From NCBI GenBank assembly GCA_029261195.1, contig JAJDBU010000063.1, positions 62,001-126,000 of the forward strand: a stretch of 64,000 bases of DNA. The letters are read 5' to 3'. The translations under genes were made by a program, and so were the position numbers. Positions 19,815 through 30,626 of the stretch are shown one piece after another. The DNA is from Nitrospirota bacterium (GTDB lineage Bacteria > Nitrospirota > Nitrospiria > SBBL01 > JAADHI01). How positions within the stretch are numbered: position 1 is the stretch's first letter; every line of letters begins with the position of its first letter. The notes below the pieces were generated by a model. It had not been told where the DNA came from. It searched no databases and was given only the letters and a program-made list of their open reading frames with translations.

Positions 19815-19886
19815 AGGCGCGTAGCTCAGGGGGAGAGCGCTTGCTTGACACGCAAGAGGTCGGCGGTTCGAAACCGCCCGTGCCTA
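19815..19886 (+). tRNA. tRNA-Val (anticodon GAC)
   Basis: A full cloverleaf can be drawn: acceptor AGGCGCG/CGTGCCT (one G-T pair), U8-A9, D-stem GCTC/GAGC with loop AGGGGGA, anticodon stem CTTGC/GCAAG with loop TTGACAC (anticodon GAC, valine), variable AGGTC, T-stem GGCGG/CCGCC with loop TTCGAAA, discriminator A. CCA is not encoded. The first acceptor pair is A-T, less usual for this tRNA. Confidence 0.92.
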
Positions 19887-20010
19887 CGGGTACGACCCGG
19901 GAATTTACACGGAAATCTATGAATGATATTTTTTCTGGCCTTTGTTTGACGCTTCTTCAAATGAGGCGCTGTCTTATTAAAATCTCCCATGAACGTCCTT
20001 TAGGTCTATC

Positions 20011-21927
20011 TTGAATCAAGAAATCACCCTCCGAATAAACGGTCAAAGCAAAAAAACTGTCCCTTCCGGAATATCCTTTCTCGAAATCCTCAATAGATTC
20101 GGAAATGCCAAAGAAACGCTTGGTATTTCCGTCGATGGCGTCTCGAAAGATCTCTCCGATGTACTGGAGGAAGATGCAGCCCTTACCTTTTTGGGATTCG
20201 ATACGCCCGAAGGGAGGGAAATCTACCGCCACAGTTCGGCGCATGTCATGGCGCAGGCGGTGAAAGAACTTTTCCCCACCGCGAAGGTGACGATTGGTCC
20301 GGCGATTGCCGACGGGTTCTACTACGACTTTGATTTTGAACGACCCTTCACCCCCATAGACCTACAGAAAATAGAAACAAGGGTGAAGCAAATTATAAAA
20401 CGCAATCTCCCGATTACTCAGATAGCGCTTTCAAAAGAAGAGGCAATCGCTTTATTTCATGAACGCCGGGAGCCCTACAAGGTTGAACTGATTGAGGGTC
20501 TGGACGACCTTGAAATTACGGCCTATGCGCAGGGTGATTTTATCGATTTATGTAAAGGACCACATCTAGCATCTACCGGGAAAATTAAAGCCATCAAAAT
20601 CCTTTCCGGGGCCGGAGCTTACTGGCGCGGGGACGAAAAAAACAAGATGCTTCAGAGGGTTTACGGTACCTCTTTTTCTAAGAGAGAAGATCTTGATGCC
20701 CACCTGAAAAACCTGGAAGAAATTAAAAAACGAGATCATCGGAGACTTGGAAAAGACCTTGACCTGTTTTCAATTTCCGATCAAGTCGGTTCCGGGCTGG
20801 TGCTTTGGCACCCAAAAGGAGCAATGGTAAGAAAGACTATTGAGGATTTCTGGCGAGAAGCTCATCTCAAAGGAGGTTACGATCTTGTTTTTACGCCCCA
20901 TATCGCCAAACTGGATCTTTGGAAACAGAGCGGGCACCTGGATTTCTATCAGGAAAACATGTACAGCCCGATGGATGTAGACAATACGCCCTACGAAGTC
21001 AAACCGATGAACTGTCCCTTTCATGTCCAAATCTACAAATCACGACTGAGAAGTTATCGGGAGCTTCCGTTTCGCTGGGCCGAACTCGGAACGGTCTATC
21101 GCTATGAGCGCTCGGGCGCTTTGCATGGTCTCATGCGTGTCAGAGGGTTTACACAGGATGATGCCCATCTTTTTTGTCGTCCCGACCAGATCGAATCTGA
21201 AATATTAAAGGTACTCGACTTTACGACCTATGTTATGGGTGCTTTTGGTTTTAAAGACTATGAGATTTATCTCTCCACCCGTCCTGAAAAATATGTTGGG
21301 GAGCTTGATCGTTGGGAGCAGGCGACTTCTGCTCTGGAAGGCGCCCTAAAACAGAAGGGACTTCCCTATCAAGTCGATCCGGGTGAGGGTGTTTTTTATG
21401 GCCCTAAGATTGATATGAAGATTAAAGATGCCTTGGGTAGATCCTGGCAGTGTACAACCATTCAGGTTGATTTTAATCTGCCCGAACGTTTTGGTATGAG
21501 TTATCGTGGCGAGGATGGGCAGGCGCATCAGCCCATTATGATTCATCGTGCCTTGTTGGGTTCAATCGAACGGTTCTTCGGCATCTTAATTGAGCATTAC
21601 GGAGGGGCTTTCCCTCTCTGGTTGGCACCGCTGCACACGATGGTGATTCCCATTACAGACAAGCAGAAAGACTATGCCGATTCTCTAAATCATCAACTCA
21701 AAGCTGCGGGTGTCCGGAGTCAGGTCGATGATCGAAGTGAAAAGATGGGGCTGAAAATCAGGGAAGCCCAATTGCAAAAAATTCCTTATATGCTGGTTGT
21801 GGGTGAGCGAGAAGCGGCAGATCGAACCGTCGCTATCCGGGATCGGTCGGGGAAAAGCAACGTTGTTCCTTTGGAGGTCTGCCTGAAGCAGATTAAGGAG
21901 GAAATGATCACGAGGCAAACAAACTAG
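20011..21927 (+). CDS. thrS: Threonyl-tRNA synthetase
   Basis: Charges tRNA-Thr; class II aminoacyl-tRNA synthetase of 638 residues. In order: N-terminal TGS domain (about 1-62), the editing domain with HSSAHVMAQA (HxxxH) and the zinc/editing motif DLCKGPH, the catalytic core with motif 2 ELGTVYRYERSGALHGLMRVRGFTQDDAH, motif 3 GSIERFFGILIEHYGGAFPLWLAP, and the C-terminal anticodon-binding domain (VIPITDKQKDYADSL). The start is TTG at 20011, the only in-frame start giving the full TGS domain. It is followed by infC, rpmI and rplT as in many bacteria. Confidence 0.96.
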   Translation: MNQEITLRINGQSKKTVPSGISFLEILNRFGNAKETLGISVDGVSKDLSDVLEEDAALTFLGFDTPEGREIYRHSSAHVMAQAVKELFPTAKVTIGPAIADGFYYDFDFERPFTPIDLQKIETRVKQIIKRNLPITQIALSKEEAIALFHERREPYKVELIEGLDDLEITAYAQGDFIDLCKGPHLASTGKIKAIKILSGAGAYWRGDEKNKMLQRVYGTSFSKREDLDAHLKNLEEIKKRDHRRLGKDLDLFSISDQVGSGLVLWHPKGAMVRKTIEDFWREAHLKGGYDLVFTPHIAKLDLWKQSGHLDFYQENMYSPMDVDNTPYEVKPMNCPFHVQIYKSRLRSYRELPFRWAELGTVYRYERSGALHGLMRVRGFTQDDAHLFCRPDQIESEILKVLDFTTYVMGAFGFKDYEIYLSTRPEKYVGELDRWEQATSALEGALKQKGLPYQVDPGEGVFYGPKIDMKIKDALGRSWQCTTIQVDFNLPERFGMSYRGEDGQAHQPIMIHRALLGSIERFFGILIEHYGGAFPLWLAPLHTMVIPITDKQKDYADSLNHQLKAAGVRSQVDDRSEKMGLKIREAQLQKIPYMLVVGEREAADRTVAIRDRSGKSNVVPLEVCLKQIKEEMITRQTN

Positions 21928-21988
21928 GGCTTCGATGAACTCTAGGGCAACAAGTGTTTGCTAGGGCGGAAGCCCTTTATGGAGGATA

Positions 21989-22540
21989 ATGGCACTACGC
22001 GATAAACGACGAGCACCATCTGCACCGAAAACAAGAATCAATAAGGATATTCGTTCAAGGGAAGTCCGCGTTATTGGACCAGAGAGTGAACAATTTGGCA
22101 TCATGTCCGCCACTGACGCAATCGACAGAGCCCTTGAACATGGTCTCGATCTGGTTGAAGTCGCCCCGACGGCTGTGCCCCCCGTTTGCCGAATCATGGA
22201 CTATGGCAAGTTTAAGTATGAACAGAGTAGAAAAGAACGAGCACTCAAAGCCCACCAGAAGGGGGGTCAGCTCAAGGAAGTGAAGCTACGTCCTTACACA
22301 GGTGAGCATGATCTCGAATTCAAGATTAATCATGCGAAAGAATTTTTAGAAGAGAGGAATAAAGTCAAAATGACCTTAATGTTTCGGGGGCGTGAAATGG
22401 CCCGAAAACAGATAGGATGGGAAATTATGCAGCAGATTCAAAAACAATTGGAGGAAGTGGGACAGCCTGAGTATCCTCCAAAGATGGAAGGCCGGAACAT
22501 GATTATGATTTTGGCCCCGAAATCGGCTAAAGGAGCATAA
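21989..22540 (+). CDS. infC: Translation initiation factor IF-3
   Basis: Binds the 30S subunit, discriminates start codons and prevents premature 50S joining. The N-domain ([15 protein letters not shown]), linker and C-domain ([37 protein letters not shown]) are intact; 183 residues is normal. The start is a standard ATG at 21989 with GGAGG 6 nt upstream. infC often uses AUU for autoregulation, which is therefore absent or different here. It lies 61 bp after thrS and 1 bp before rpmI. Confidence 0.96.
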   Translation: MALRDKRRAPSAPKTRINKDIRSREVRVIGPESEQFGIMSATDAIDRALEHGLDLVEVAPTAVPPVCRIMDYGKFKYEQSRKERALKAHQKGGQLKEVKLRPYTGEHDLEFKINHAKEFLEERNKVKMTLMFRGREMARKQIGWEIMQQIQKQLEEVGQPEYPPKMEGRNMIMILAPKSAKGA

Positions 22541-22541
22541 A

Positions 22542-22745
22542 ATGAAGTTAAAGATTAAGACCCATCGTGGAGCAGCCAAACGCTTTAAGAAGACGGGTAG
22601 TGGCAAGCTTAAGCGAAATAAGGCAGGCAAAAGACATCTGTTGACGCATAAGTCCTCAAAGCAAAAAAGAAACATGAGCGGTTCGGTTCTTGTCTTTAAG
22701 GGTGATGCCCGTGGCATTCAGAATGCCTTGCCAAACAACCGCTAA
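22542..22745 (+). CDS. rpmI: 50S ribosomal protein bL35
   Basis: A small, very basic ribosomal protein (67 residues) with the family pattern [25 protein letters not shown] and [17 protein letters not shown]. Start ATG directly after the infC stop, with AAAGGAGC overlapping the end of infC as the ribosome-binding site. Part of the conserved infC-rpmI-rplT unit. Confidence 0.95.
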   Translation: MKLKIKTHRGAAKRFKKTGSGKLKRNKAGKRHLLTHKSSKQKRNMSGSVLVFKGDARGIQNALPNNR

Positions 22746-22764
22746 TTAAGTAAGGAGATAGAGT

Positions 22765-23130
22765 ATGCCAAGAGCAAAAGGAGGTCCGAAAACCCGCCAT
22801 CGCCGTAAAGCGCGTTTGAAAATGGCAAAGGGGTATTTTGGGGCAAAAAGTAAACTTTTTAGAACGGCAACCGAGGCAGTTGATAAATCTCTCCTCTATG
22901 CCTATCGGGATAGAAGAAACAAAAAACGGGCTTTCAGGCGTCTATGGATCACCCGTATCAGTGCAGCTGTCCGAAATCACGGCATGACTTACAGTCGGTT
23001 TATGGAAGCACTGAGCAAGGCGGGTATCCGCCTTAACCGGAAAGTCTTAGCAGAGCTTGCTGCGCATGATCCCTCCGGTTTTTCTCAGATTGTTCAATCG
23101 GTTCAGCCTGAAAAAGAAAGTGCATCCTGA
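22765..23130 (+). CDS. rplT: 50S ribosomal protein bL20
   Basis: A 121-residue 23S rRNA-binding protein needed for early 50S assembly. Family hallmarks: MPRAKGG, RRKARLKMAKGYFGAKSKLFRTA, YAYRDRRNKKRAFRRLWITRI and GMTYSRFMEAL. SD AAGGAGAT upstream. In many bacteria L20 represses this operon by binding its mRNA; no obvious pseudoknot mimic was identified here by eye. Confidence 0.96.
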   Translation: MPRAKGGPKTRHRRKARLKMAKGYFGAKSKLFRTATEAVDKSLLYAYRDRRNKKRAFRRLWITRISAAVRNHGMTYSRFMEALSKAGIRLNRKVLAELAAHDPSGFSQIVQSVQPEKESAS

Positions 23131-23179
23131 ACCAGTTGGTGATCAACTTGGATGAAGTGGACGAAAAAAGGAGTGATTT

Positions 23180-23374
23180 TTGATCAAGGTATACGATAAC
23201 CAGATAGAAAAAGCATTAAAAGCCCTGAAAAGACAGCTTGCAAAAGAGGGGCTTTTAAAAGAACTGAAACGGAGGAGCTTTTATGAAAAACCTTCCGTCA
23301 AGAGCAAGAGAAAGCAGAAGGAAGCCAGAAAAAAACGTATGAAAGCACTGCGCTATCTCTCTTCCCCCAGTTAA
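23180..23374 (+). CDS. rpsU: 30S ribosomal protein bS21
   Basis: A 64-residue basic protein with the bS21 pattern (VYDNQIEKALKALKRQLAKEG, KRRSFYEKPSVKSKRK, basic C-terminus RKKRMKALRY). bS21 sits near the anti-Shine-Dalgarno end of 16S rRNA. The start is TTG at 23180, supported by AAGGAG (23168-23173). Its position 49 bp behind rplT is less usual and suggests it is co-expressed with the infC-rplT unit. Confidence 0.9.
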   Translation: MIKVYDNQIEKALKALKRQLAKEGLLKELKRRSFYEKPSVKSKRKQKEARKKRMKALRYLSSPS

Positions 23375-23439
23375 TCTTTGTATCATGCTAACGAAGTTCA
23401 TCGTCTGCTGAATTAGTCTGGGCCCTAATCTTCCTTGTT

Positions 23440-23464
23440 ATTCCCGTGCTTTTTCGGCGGGAAT
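23440..23464. repeat. REP-like palindrome (ATTCCCG...CGGGAAT)
   Basis: ATTCCCG (23440-23446) and CGGGAAT (23458-23464) form a perfect 7-bp stem, followed by CCAGAG. This matches the widespread dispersed element type ending 'CGGGAATCCAG'. It sits in the gap after rpsU. It lacks a T-tract, so it is more likely a dispersed repeat than a terminator, although it may stop or stabilise transcripts. Confidence 0.5.
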
Positions 23465-23543
23465 CCAGAGCTGGGATGATGTAGATTTCAGTTGAAATTT
23501 TCGGAATCACGTCATGCTGAATTGATTAGAAAGACCATAGATA

Positions 23544-23948
23544 ATGGATGTGAAACGCGCGACATATTTTGTGATTGATTCTGAAGACAGGCCGGGTCAG
23601 TTGGCGCGGTTTTCAAAACGCATGTCTGAAGATGAAATTAATCTCGCCGGGGTTTGGAGTTTCGGTACGGGGCGGGGGAATGCCGAAATAATTGCGATTC
23701 CACACGACGCTCACCAGTTTAGAAAAACGGCAAGGGATGCAGACTGGCGTTTTCGCGAAGGCAGTTGTTTTCATTTAGCCGGAGAAGACCGGCCCGGAGC
23801 ACTTGCGGACACCCTCGATTTGATTGCCAAGGAGGGAATTAACCTTCATGCTGTCGATGCAATGGGTTTTAACAGCGGTTATTCGGCCTATGTCTGGTGT
23901 GATGAAGGCGATGTTGAAAAACTTCGGCTGCTATTAAAGGGCTGGTAG
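23544..23948 (+). CDS. Tandem ACT-domain protein
   Basis: A 134-residue protein made of two ACT modules: DSEDRPGQLARFSKRMSEDEINLAGV and GEDRPGALADTLDLIAKEGINLHAV, each with the glycine turn (RPGxL) where amino-acid ligands usually bind. There is no catalytic domain. Family knowledge: stand-alone ACT proteins sense amino acids or bind partner enzymes. Its location just upstream of the atp operon, which has its own promoter, gives no clear clue. Ligand unknown. Confidence 0.8.
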   Translation: MDVKRATYFVIDSEDRPGQLARFSKRMSEDEINLAGVWSFGTGRGNAEIIAIPHDAHQFRKTARDADWRFREGSCFHLAGEDRPGALADTLDLIAKEGINLHAVDAMGFNSGYSAYVWCDEGDVEKLRLLLKGW

Positions 23949-23989
23949 ATTTAACGTGCAAAGGCCACACAAGTCGGGACGAATTAAGT

Positions 23990-24019
23990 TTGACAAAGAT
24001 TTTTTGTGTGTGATATAAC
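23990..24019 (+). promoter_or_regulatory. Sigma70-like promoter of the atp operon
   Basis: TTGACA (23990-23995), an 18-bp spacer and TATAAC (24014-24019) place a start near 24026, ahead of the first small atp gene. The whole atpZ-to-atpC series follows without another obvious promoter. Confidence 0.6.
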
Positions 24020-24104
24020 TCTCCGGTTTGGAATTTGATTCCCTGCTTTTATCAGGTGAGATTCGATTTCTAAAGAAACGGAGAAAAAGGGCTGGCAGCT
24101 CTTT

Positions 24105-24320
24105 ATGCGGTATGGCAACCTCGCTATTGAGTGGGTTGTTGCCGTGTCGTTTGGAGCGGTTGGCGGACATTATCTTGATGATTGGTTGGGAACAAAACCT
24201 TGGTTGTTCTTGATCGGGTTTGTCTTCGGAGCTACCGCAGGTTTTTTGAATATCGTCCGTTTAGTAACTTCAGAAAAAATGAGCAAGAAGAGTTTAAGTA
24301 AAAGGAAGAACTTAGATTGA
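24105..24320 (+). CDS. atpZ: AtpZ/AtpI-family small membrane protein
   Basis: A 71-residue protein with two transmembrane helices (LAIEWVVAVSFGAVGGHYLDDWLG, WLFLIGFVFGATAGFLNIVRLV), typical of the AtpZ/AtpI (ATPase gene 1) family encoded at the head of atp operons. The DDWLG and GFLNIVRL pieces are family-like. These proteins assist Fo assembly or Mg handling. The listed ATG has no good SD. The open frame extends upstream through KKGWQLF, which looks like family sequence, so initiation could occur earlier at a non-AUG codon such as ATT at 24066, which has AGGTGA six bases upstream. Confidence 0.78.
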   Translation: MRYGNLAIEWVVAVSFGAVGGHYLDDWLGTKPWLFLIGFVFGATAGFLNIVRLVTSEKMSKKSLSKRKNLD

Positions 24321-24628
24321 TCCAGTCCCTCATCCTTGGAATACTCCTTGGAATTTTATATTCGATGTTCGTAGGAAAACGATCCTATAATACCTCTTCC
24401 AAGGGAATGCCGGCTTCACTCAAAACACACATCTTTCAAGCCTTTTTTCGGATCGGATCCATCGCGGCACTCTTTTTTGCTGTATCGAAGATTTCCTTCC
24501 TGGATGTATTTGTCGTGCTATTTTCCTTTATTACCGTCATTACACTTTTTCTTTTTAATCTAGCTCGAAAAACTGTCCTGCCAATGCTCAAAACAGGTGG
24601 GAATACACTCGCAAAAGGGAGGCTTTAA
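24317..24628 (+). CDS. ATP synthase subunit I-like membrane protein (AtpR/AtpI type)
   Basis: A 103-residue protein with about four hydrophobic segments (SLILGILLGILYSMFV, RIGSIAALFFAVSKI, FLDVFVVLFSFITVITLFLFNL). It occupies the second position of the operon, where AtpI or AtpR proteins are found. The TTG start overlaps the atpZ stop (TTGA), and its own stop overlaps the atpB ATG by 1 nt, so all three are translationally coupled. Likely role: chaperone for c-ring assembly. Sequence similarity to named families is weak, so no symbol is assigned. Confidence 0.65.
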   Translation: MIQSLILGILLGILYSMFVGKRSYNTSSKGMPASLKTHIFQAFFRIGSIAALFFAVSKISFLDVFVVLFSFITVITLFLFNLARKTVLPMLKTGGNTLAKGRL

Positions 24629-25389
24629 TGGCAGAAGGCGGCGGTGGAGCGGCGATAGACCCTCTCCACCATTTTGAACTTCATCCAATTGTAGATATCC
24701 ATCTTGGTGGACTCGATCTTTCGATCACGCAACCCGTACTCTGGATGATGATCGCATCAGCTGTGACCTTTTCTGTGCTGACCTTTGTTGCAATGACCCT
24801 GAAGAAATACCCTAAGGGTTTGCAGAACTTGGTCGAGGTCATTGTCAATTTTCTTCGGAAGGGTTTGGTCATTGATGTCATCGGCAAAGAAGGGATCGGT
24901 TGGTTCCCTTTTGTGGCCACCTTATTCCTGTTTGTTTTATCCTGTAATATTATGGGTTTGATTCCCGGATCCTTTACGGCAACCTCTAATATTAATGTGA
25001 CCGCCGGCCTGGCCATCCTGGTGTTTTTCATGGTCCAAGGGGCCGGTATCAGAAAGTACGGTTTTGCCGGTTATTTTAAGGCCTTTATTCCGAGTGGTAT
25101 TCCCAGCTGGATTTTACCCATAATGGTGCCCATTGAGATTATCAGCCTTTTTGCAAAGCCGTTTTCTCTGGCCGTCCGGCTTTTCGCAAACATGATGGCA
25201 GGCCATATGGTTATTCTGGTTTTTTTATCGATGATCATTCTCTTTAAAAGCATCGTGATTACCCCCTTGCCTTTAGTGGGTGTTATCATCATGTATGCTT
25301 TTGAGATTTTTGTTGCCTTGATTCAGGCCTATATCTTTTCAGTACTCACGGCATCTTATCTGTCGGATGCCTTGCACATGGAACATTGA
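24628..25389 (+). CDS. atpB: ATP synthase Fo subunit a
   Basis: The stator channel subunit that moves protons past the c-ring. 253 residues with five to six helices. The essential arginine is in the AVRLFANMMAGH motif (residues of about 184-195), followed by the conserved C-terminal helix FEIFVALIQAYIFSVLTASYLSDA. The ATG overlaps the preceding stop by one base. Short glycine-rich N-terminus (MAEGGGGAA). Confidence 0.95.
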   Translation: MAEGGGGAAIDPLHHFELHPIVDIHLGGLDLSITQPVLWMMIASAVTFSVLTFVAMTLKKYPKGLQNLVEVIVNFLRKGLVIDVIGKEGIGWFPFVATLFLFVLSCNIMGLIPGSFTATSNINVTAGLAILVFFMVQGAGIRKYGFAGYFKAFIPSGIPSWILPIMVPIEIISLFAKPFSLAVRLFANMMAGHMVILVFLSMIILFKSIVITPLPLVGVIIMYAFEIFVALIQAYIFSVLTASYLSDALHMEH

Positions 25390-25460
25390 AAATAACTATC
25401 GATTTGAACGCCCTTTTTGAGCAGAGAGCCAACTTGGGATAGACGGTGTGAATATCATGA

Positions 25461-25688
<228 letters not shown>

Positions 25689-25719
25689 TCGTTGATCTTT
25701 ATCATAACGGAGAACAAAC

Positions 25720-26217
25720 ATGTTTGAAGCAGAACCGGGACTTATTATCTGGACATGGCTGTGCTTTGGTGCGTTATTGGGCCTGCTCGCCAAGTTTGCC
25801 TACAAACCGATTGTGGCGATCCTTGATCAGAGGGCAAACGACATCCGGGAAGAACTGCAGGCCTCTGACAAGACCCGTAAAGATGCAGAAGACCTGTTAT
25901 TGAAGTACCAGGCGAAACTCGACGAAGGACGGGCCGATGTTCAGAAAATGATTGAAGAAGGTCGCTCTGTGGGTGAAAAACTCAAAAGGGAGATTGTCGA
26001 AAAGGCCGATGCGGAATCGAAAGCCCTGGTGAAAAAAGCCCAGGAAGAAATTGAGCGGGAAAAAAAGAAAGCCCTGATGGCCCTTCAAGAACAGGTTGCC
26101 GAACTCTCGGTTCAGGTTGCCAGCAAAATGATTGCAGAAACCTTGCGGCCGATGGATCATGAGAAATTGATTGCAGGTGCGCTCGCCCAGGTTAAAGAGG
26201 ATTATGCCAAAAACTGA
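25720..26217 (+). CDS. atpF: ATP synthase Fo subunit b
   Basis: Peripheral stalk subunit: one N-terminal membrane helix (IIWTWLCFGALLGLLAKFAY) followed by the long charged coiled coil (DQRANDIREELQASDKTRKDAEDLL...). 165 residues is normal. Only one b-type gene is present, so the stalk is a b2 homodimer unless a b' gene lies elsewhere. SD GGAG 8 nt before the ATG. Confidence 0.93.
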   Translation: MFEAEPGLIIWTWLCFGALLGLLAKFAYKPIVAILDQRANDIREELQASDKTRKDAEDLLLKYQAKLDEGRADVQKMIEEGRSVGEKLKREIVEKADAESKALVKKAQEEIEREKKKALMALQEQVAELSVQVASKMIAETLRPMDHEKLIAGALAQVKEDYAKN

Positions 26218-26785
26218 CCCCACCACCGTCCGGATTTCGCAGGGCTACAGCCAGGCCCTTTTGTCGATTGCCGCAAGCGAAGGCCTGGTTGATCAAGTCG
26301 AAGAAGAGTTGACTGCCCTGAGAGACGTCTTTTCTGCGGATAATCGACTCCAATCATTTTTAGACAACCCGAAAGTCACACCCGAGGGAAAAAGAGACGC
26401 AATTAGCGAACTCCTGGGGAAGCAGGTCTCTAGAGTGACAGCGGCCCAAATTTCCCTTGCAATTGAACAGGAGCGGGGGTCTTTGCTACCCGACATCATG
26501 GATCACTATTTCAAGTTGACGGCTGAATCCCGAAAAAAACTCACTGCCAAGGTGATTACTGCTGTGCCGCTCTCTGATACGGCTTCGCGAAATATTGAGT
26601 CAACGCTGTCCGAACTTGTGGGAGAACCCGTTTTTCTGAAGGTCTCCGTTGACCCTGAAATCCTGGGCGGCATCACAGTGCATCTTGCGGGTCGTATTAT
26701 CGACGGCAGCCTCAAGAGTCGGCTTAACCGTCTTCGTGAGGGGCTATCAAGAAAGATATTGACTGAGAAAGGGGAGGCCGCTTGA
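26204..26785 (+). CDS. atpH: ATP synthase F1 subunit delta
   Basis: Connects F1 to the b stalk. The start ATG at 26204 ([19 protein letters not shown]) is preferred over an upstream GTG because the protein then begins at the usual family position; it overlaps the atpF stop by 14 nt. The N-terminal helical domain ([13 protein letters not shown]) and the C-terminal signature [29 protein letters not shown] are present; 193 residues. Confidence 0.92.
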   Translation: MPKTDPTTVRISQGYSQALLSIAASEGLVDQVEEELTALRDVFSADNRLQSFLDNPKVTPEGKRDAISELLGKQVSRVTAAQISLAIEQERGSLLPDIMDHYFKLTAESRKKLTAKVITAVPLSDTASRNIESTLSELVGEPVFLKVSVDPEILGGITVHLAGRIIDGSLKSRLNRLREGLSRKILTEKGEAA

Positions 26786-28302
26786 AAATCGAACAGGACG
26801 ACATCACCAGCGTATTACAAAAATATATTGAAGGTTTCAAATCCAGCGTCAGTATTGAAGAGGCCGGGACTGTTTTAAGTGTCGGTGACGGCATCGCACG
26901 TGTTTCCGGTTTGGAAAATGCGATGGCGGGAGAACTGGTCTCTTTCCCGAATGACGTTGTCGGCATGTTGTTGAACCTCGAAAAAGACGATGTGGGCGCC
27001 ATTCTTTTTGGTGAAACCCGACTGATTAAAGAAGGCGATGTCGTCAAGCGAACCGGCAAGATTGCCCAGATCCCTGTCGGGGAAGCGATGAAAGGGCGAG
27101 TTGTGGACGCACTCGGTCGCCCCGTTGACGGAAAAGGTCCGATTGTCACCGATAAGTCTCGTATTCTTGAGGGGGGTGCGCCCAGTGTGGTTGAGCGGCA
27201 ATCCGTCTTCGAGCCGGTTCAAACCGGTCTGAAATCGATTGATGCCATGATTCCGATTGGTCGCGGACAGCGTGAATTGATCATTGGCGACCGTCAGGTC
27301 GGAAAAACGGCCATCGCCATCGACACCATCATCAATCAGAAAGACAGCGGGATTTATTGCATCTATGTCGCCATCGGTCAGAAATCTTCCAATGTCGCGG
27401 CAGTGGTCAAGGTGCTTGAAGAGCACGGCGCAATGGAATACACCACGGTTGTGTCGGCAACAGCAAATGAACCGGCCTCCATGCAATACATCGCCCCTTA
27501 TGCGGGTTGTACTCTGGGTGAAGAATTCATGTACAACGGCAAACATGCACTCGTCATCTACGACGATCTATCAAAACATGCCAATGCTTATCGTCAGCTT
27601 TCACTCCTTCTGCGTCGACCTCCGGGTCGAGAGGCTTTTCCGGGAGACGTCTTCTTCCTTCATTCCCGACTTCTGGAGCGGGCAGCGAAACTCAGTGACG
27701 AGAAGGGTGCTGGTTCCATGACAGCGCTTCCGATAATTGAAACACAGGCAGGTGATGTCTCTGCCTACATTCCCACCAATGTTATTTCGATCACAGATGG
27801 GCAGATCTACCTTGAACCGGATTTATTTTATTCCGGTGTGCGTCCGGCCATTAACGTCGGTCTCTCCGTATCCAGAGTTGGGGGAAGCGCACAGACCAAG
27901 GCCATGAAAAAGGTCGCAGGTACTTTACGGCTGGATTTAGCGCAGTATCGTGAATTGGCTGCCTTTGCCCAGTTCGGTTCCGACTTAGATAAAGCCACAC
28001 TCGCACAATTAAAACGTGGAGAAAAAATGGTTGAAGTCCTAAAACAGGGACAATATCAACCTTACTCCCTCGCCGAGCAGGTGATGTCCATTTATGCCGG
28101 TGCCGCCGGGCATCTGGATGATCTGGATTCAGGAGATGTCCAAGCCTTTGAAATCGCCTACCTGAAAATGATGGCGGATCAGCATCCTGAAGTGGCGCAA
28201 GAGATTACTGAAAAGAAAAAATTGAATGACGAGCTCAACAAAAAAATGGACGACGCCCTGACCGAATTTAAGAAAGTCTGGCAGTCTTCGGGAGCCGTTT
28301 AA
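26782..28302 (+). CDS. atpA: ATP synthase F1 subunit alpha
   Basis: The non-catalytic nucleotide-binding F1 subunit, 506 residues. N-terminal delta-binding helix, beta-barrel, Walker A GDRQVGKT (about 170-177), the arginine-finger region [13 protein letters not shown] and the C-terminal helical domain are complete. The TTG start at 26782 overlaps the atpH stop (TTGA) and has GGGGAGG 6 nt upstream. Confidence 0.96.
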   Translation: MKIEQDDITSVLQKYIEGFKSSVSIEEAGTVLSVGDGIARVSGLENAMAGELVSFPNDVVGMLLNLEKDDVGAILFGETRLIKEGDVVKRTGKIAQIPVGEAMKGRVVDALGRPVDGKGPIVTDKSRILEGGAPSVVERQSVFEPVQTGLKSIDAMIPIGRGQRELIIGDRQVGKTAIAIDTIINQKDSGIYCIYVAIGQKSSNVAAVVKVLEEHGAMEYTTVVSATANEPASMQYIAPYAGCTLGEEFMYNGKHALVIYDDLSKHANAYRQLSLLLRRPPGREAFPGDVFFLHSRLLERAAKLSDEKGAGSMTALPIIETQAGDVSAYIPTNVISITDGQIYLEPDLFYSGVRPAINVGLSVSRVGGSAQTKAMKKVAGTLRLDLAQYRELAAFAQFGSDLDKATLAQLKRGEKMVEVLKQGQYQPYSLAEQVMSIYAGAAGHLDDLDSGDVQAFEIAYLKMMADQHPEVAQEITEKKKLNDELNKKMDDALTEFKKVWQSSGAV

Positions 28303-28307
28303 GCAAA

Positions 28308-29162
28308 ATGGCTGAAACTCTTCGAGAGCTAAAGACCCGGATTCGCTCTGCCCAAAAGACGCAGCAAATTACCCGAACGATGCAGATGGTTGCCGCATCG
28401 CGTCTAAAAAAATCTGAAATGATTTTTCGGCAGTCAAAGCCTTATAACGAAAGAATGGAACTCATTCTATCTCATTTGATGGAATCTTCTCAGGGTGTTT
28501 CCCATCCTTTTTTTGAATCACGAGAGGTGAAGACAATCGGTTTGGTGCTTGTGACTTCCGATCGTGGACTTTGCGGTGGTTACAACGCCGCTGCGATTGC
28601 CAAGGCAGAAGCCTTTCTGCGCACACCTCGAACTCAGGCAGTTCAGCTGATTCTTATCGGGAAAAAAGGCTACGATTATTTCAAAAAACGGGATATTCCG
28701 ATTCTCTTGAAATTCCTTGATTTGGGCGGAAGGCCTGACTATCCCAAAATTTCCGACATCACGGATCAATTGATAGAGGCCTACCTCTCCGGCGTCCTTG
28801 ACGAAGTGAATGTCATCTACACCCAGTTTGTTTCCGCACTTTCCAATAAACCGGTATTCAAGAAATTCCTCAATCTGCAACAAAAAAAAGAAGGTTTACA
28901 ATCCGACTTTATCTTGGAACCGGATGCTGAAGCGATCATTGATCAATTTTTGAGCCGGCAAATTACCTCAAGAATGTACTCCGCACTTTTAGAATCCTTT
29001 ACCGCAGAGAATTCCTCTCGTATGGTGGCCATGAAAAGCGCGACCGATAGCGCGGAAGAGATGATCGAGCATCTCAGTCTTAAGGGAAATAAAGCCCGTC
29101 AGGCAGCGATCACCAATGAAATTCTGGAGATTGTGACTGCCGGTGAAGCGATTAAAGGATAG
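28308..29162 (+). CDS. atpG: ATP synthase F1 subunit gamma
   Basis: The central rotor shaft, 284 residues. The N-terminal helix (LRELKTRIRSAQKTQQITRTMQMVAASRL) and C-terminal helix (MYSALLESFTAENSSRMVAMKSATDSAEEMI) form the coiled coil, with the central LVTSDRGLCGGYNA Rossmann-like domain. It begins 5 bp after the atpA stop. Confidence 0.95.
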   Translation: MAETLRELKTRIRSAQKTQQITRTMQMVAASRLKKSEMIFRQSKPYNERMELILSHLMESSQGVSHPFFESREVKTIGLVLVTSDRGLCGGYNAAAIAKAEAFLRTPRTQAVQLILIGKKGYDYFKKRDIPILLKFLDLGGRPDYPKISDITDQLIEAYLSGVLDEVNVIYTQFVSALSNKPVFKKFLNLQQKKEGLQSDFILEPDAEAIIDQFLSRQITSRMYSALLESFTAENSSRMVAMKSATDSAEEMIEHLSLKGNKARQAAITNEILEIVTAGEAIKG

Positions 29163-29180
29163 AATTTTAAACGATATTAA

Positions 29181-30608
<1,428 letters not shown>

Positions 30609-30626
30609 GATGCGTTTGATTAAAAT

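Noticed and set aside
19584-20010. T-box or leader-peptide control upstream of thrS
   Set aside because: No T-box motif and no Thr-rich leader; only a tRNA-Val gene and its promoter are seen.
26875-27546. Open frame of 223 codons opposite atpA
   Set aside because: Antisense to a highly conserved gene; composition rich in His/Asp/Phe typical of a mirror frame.
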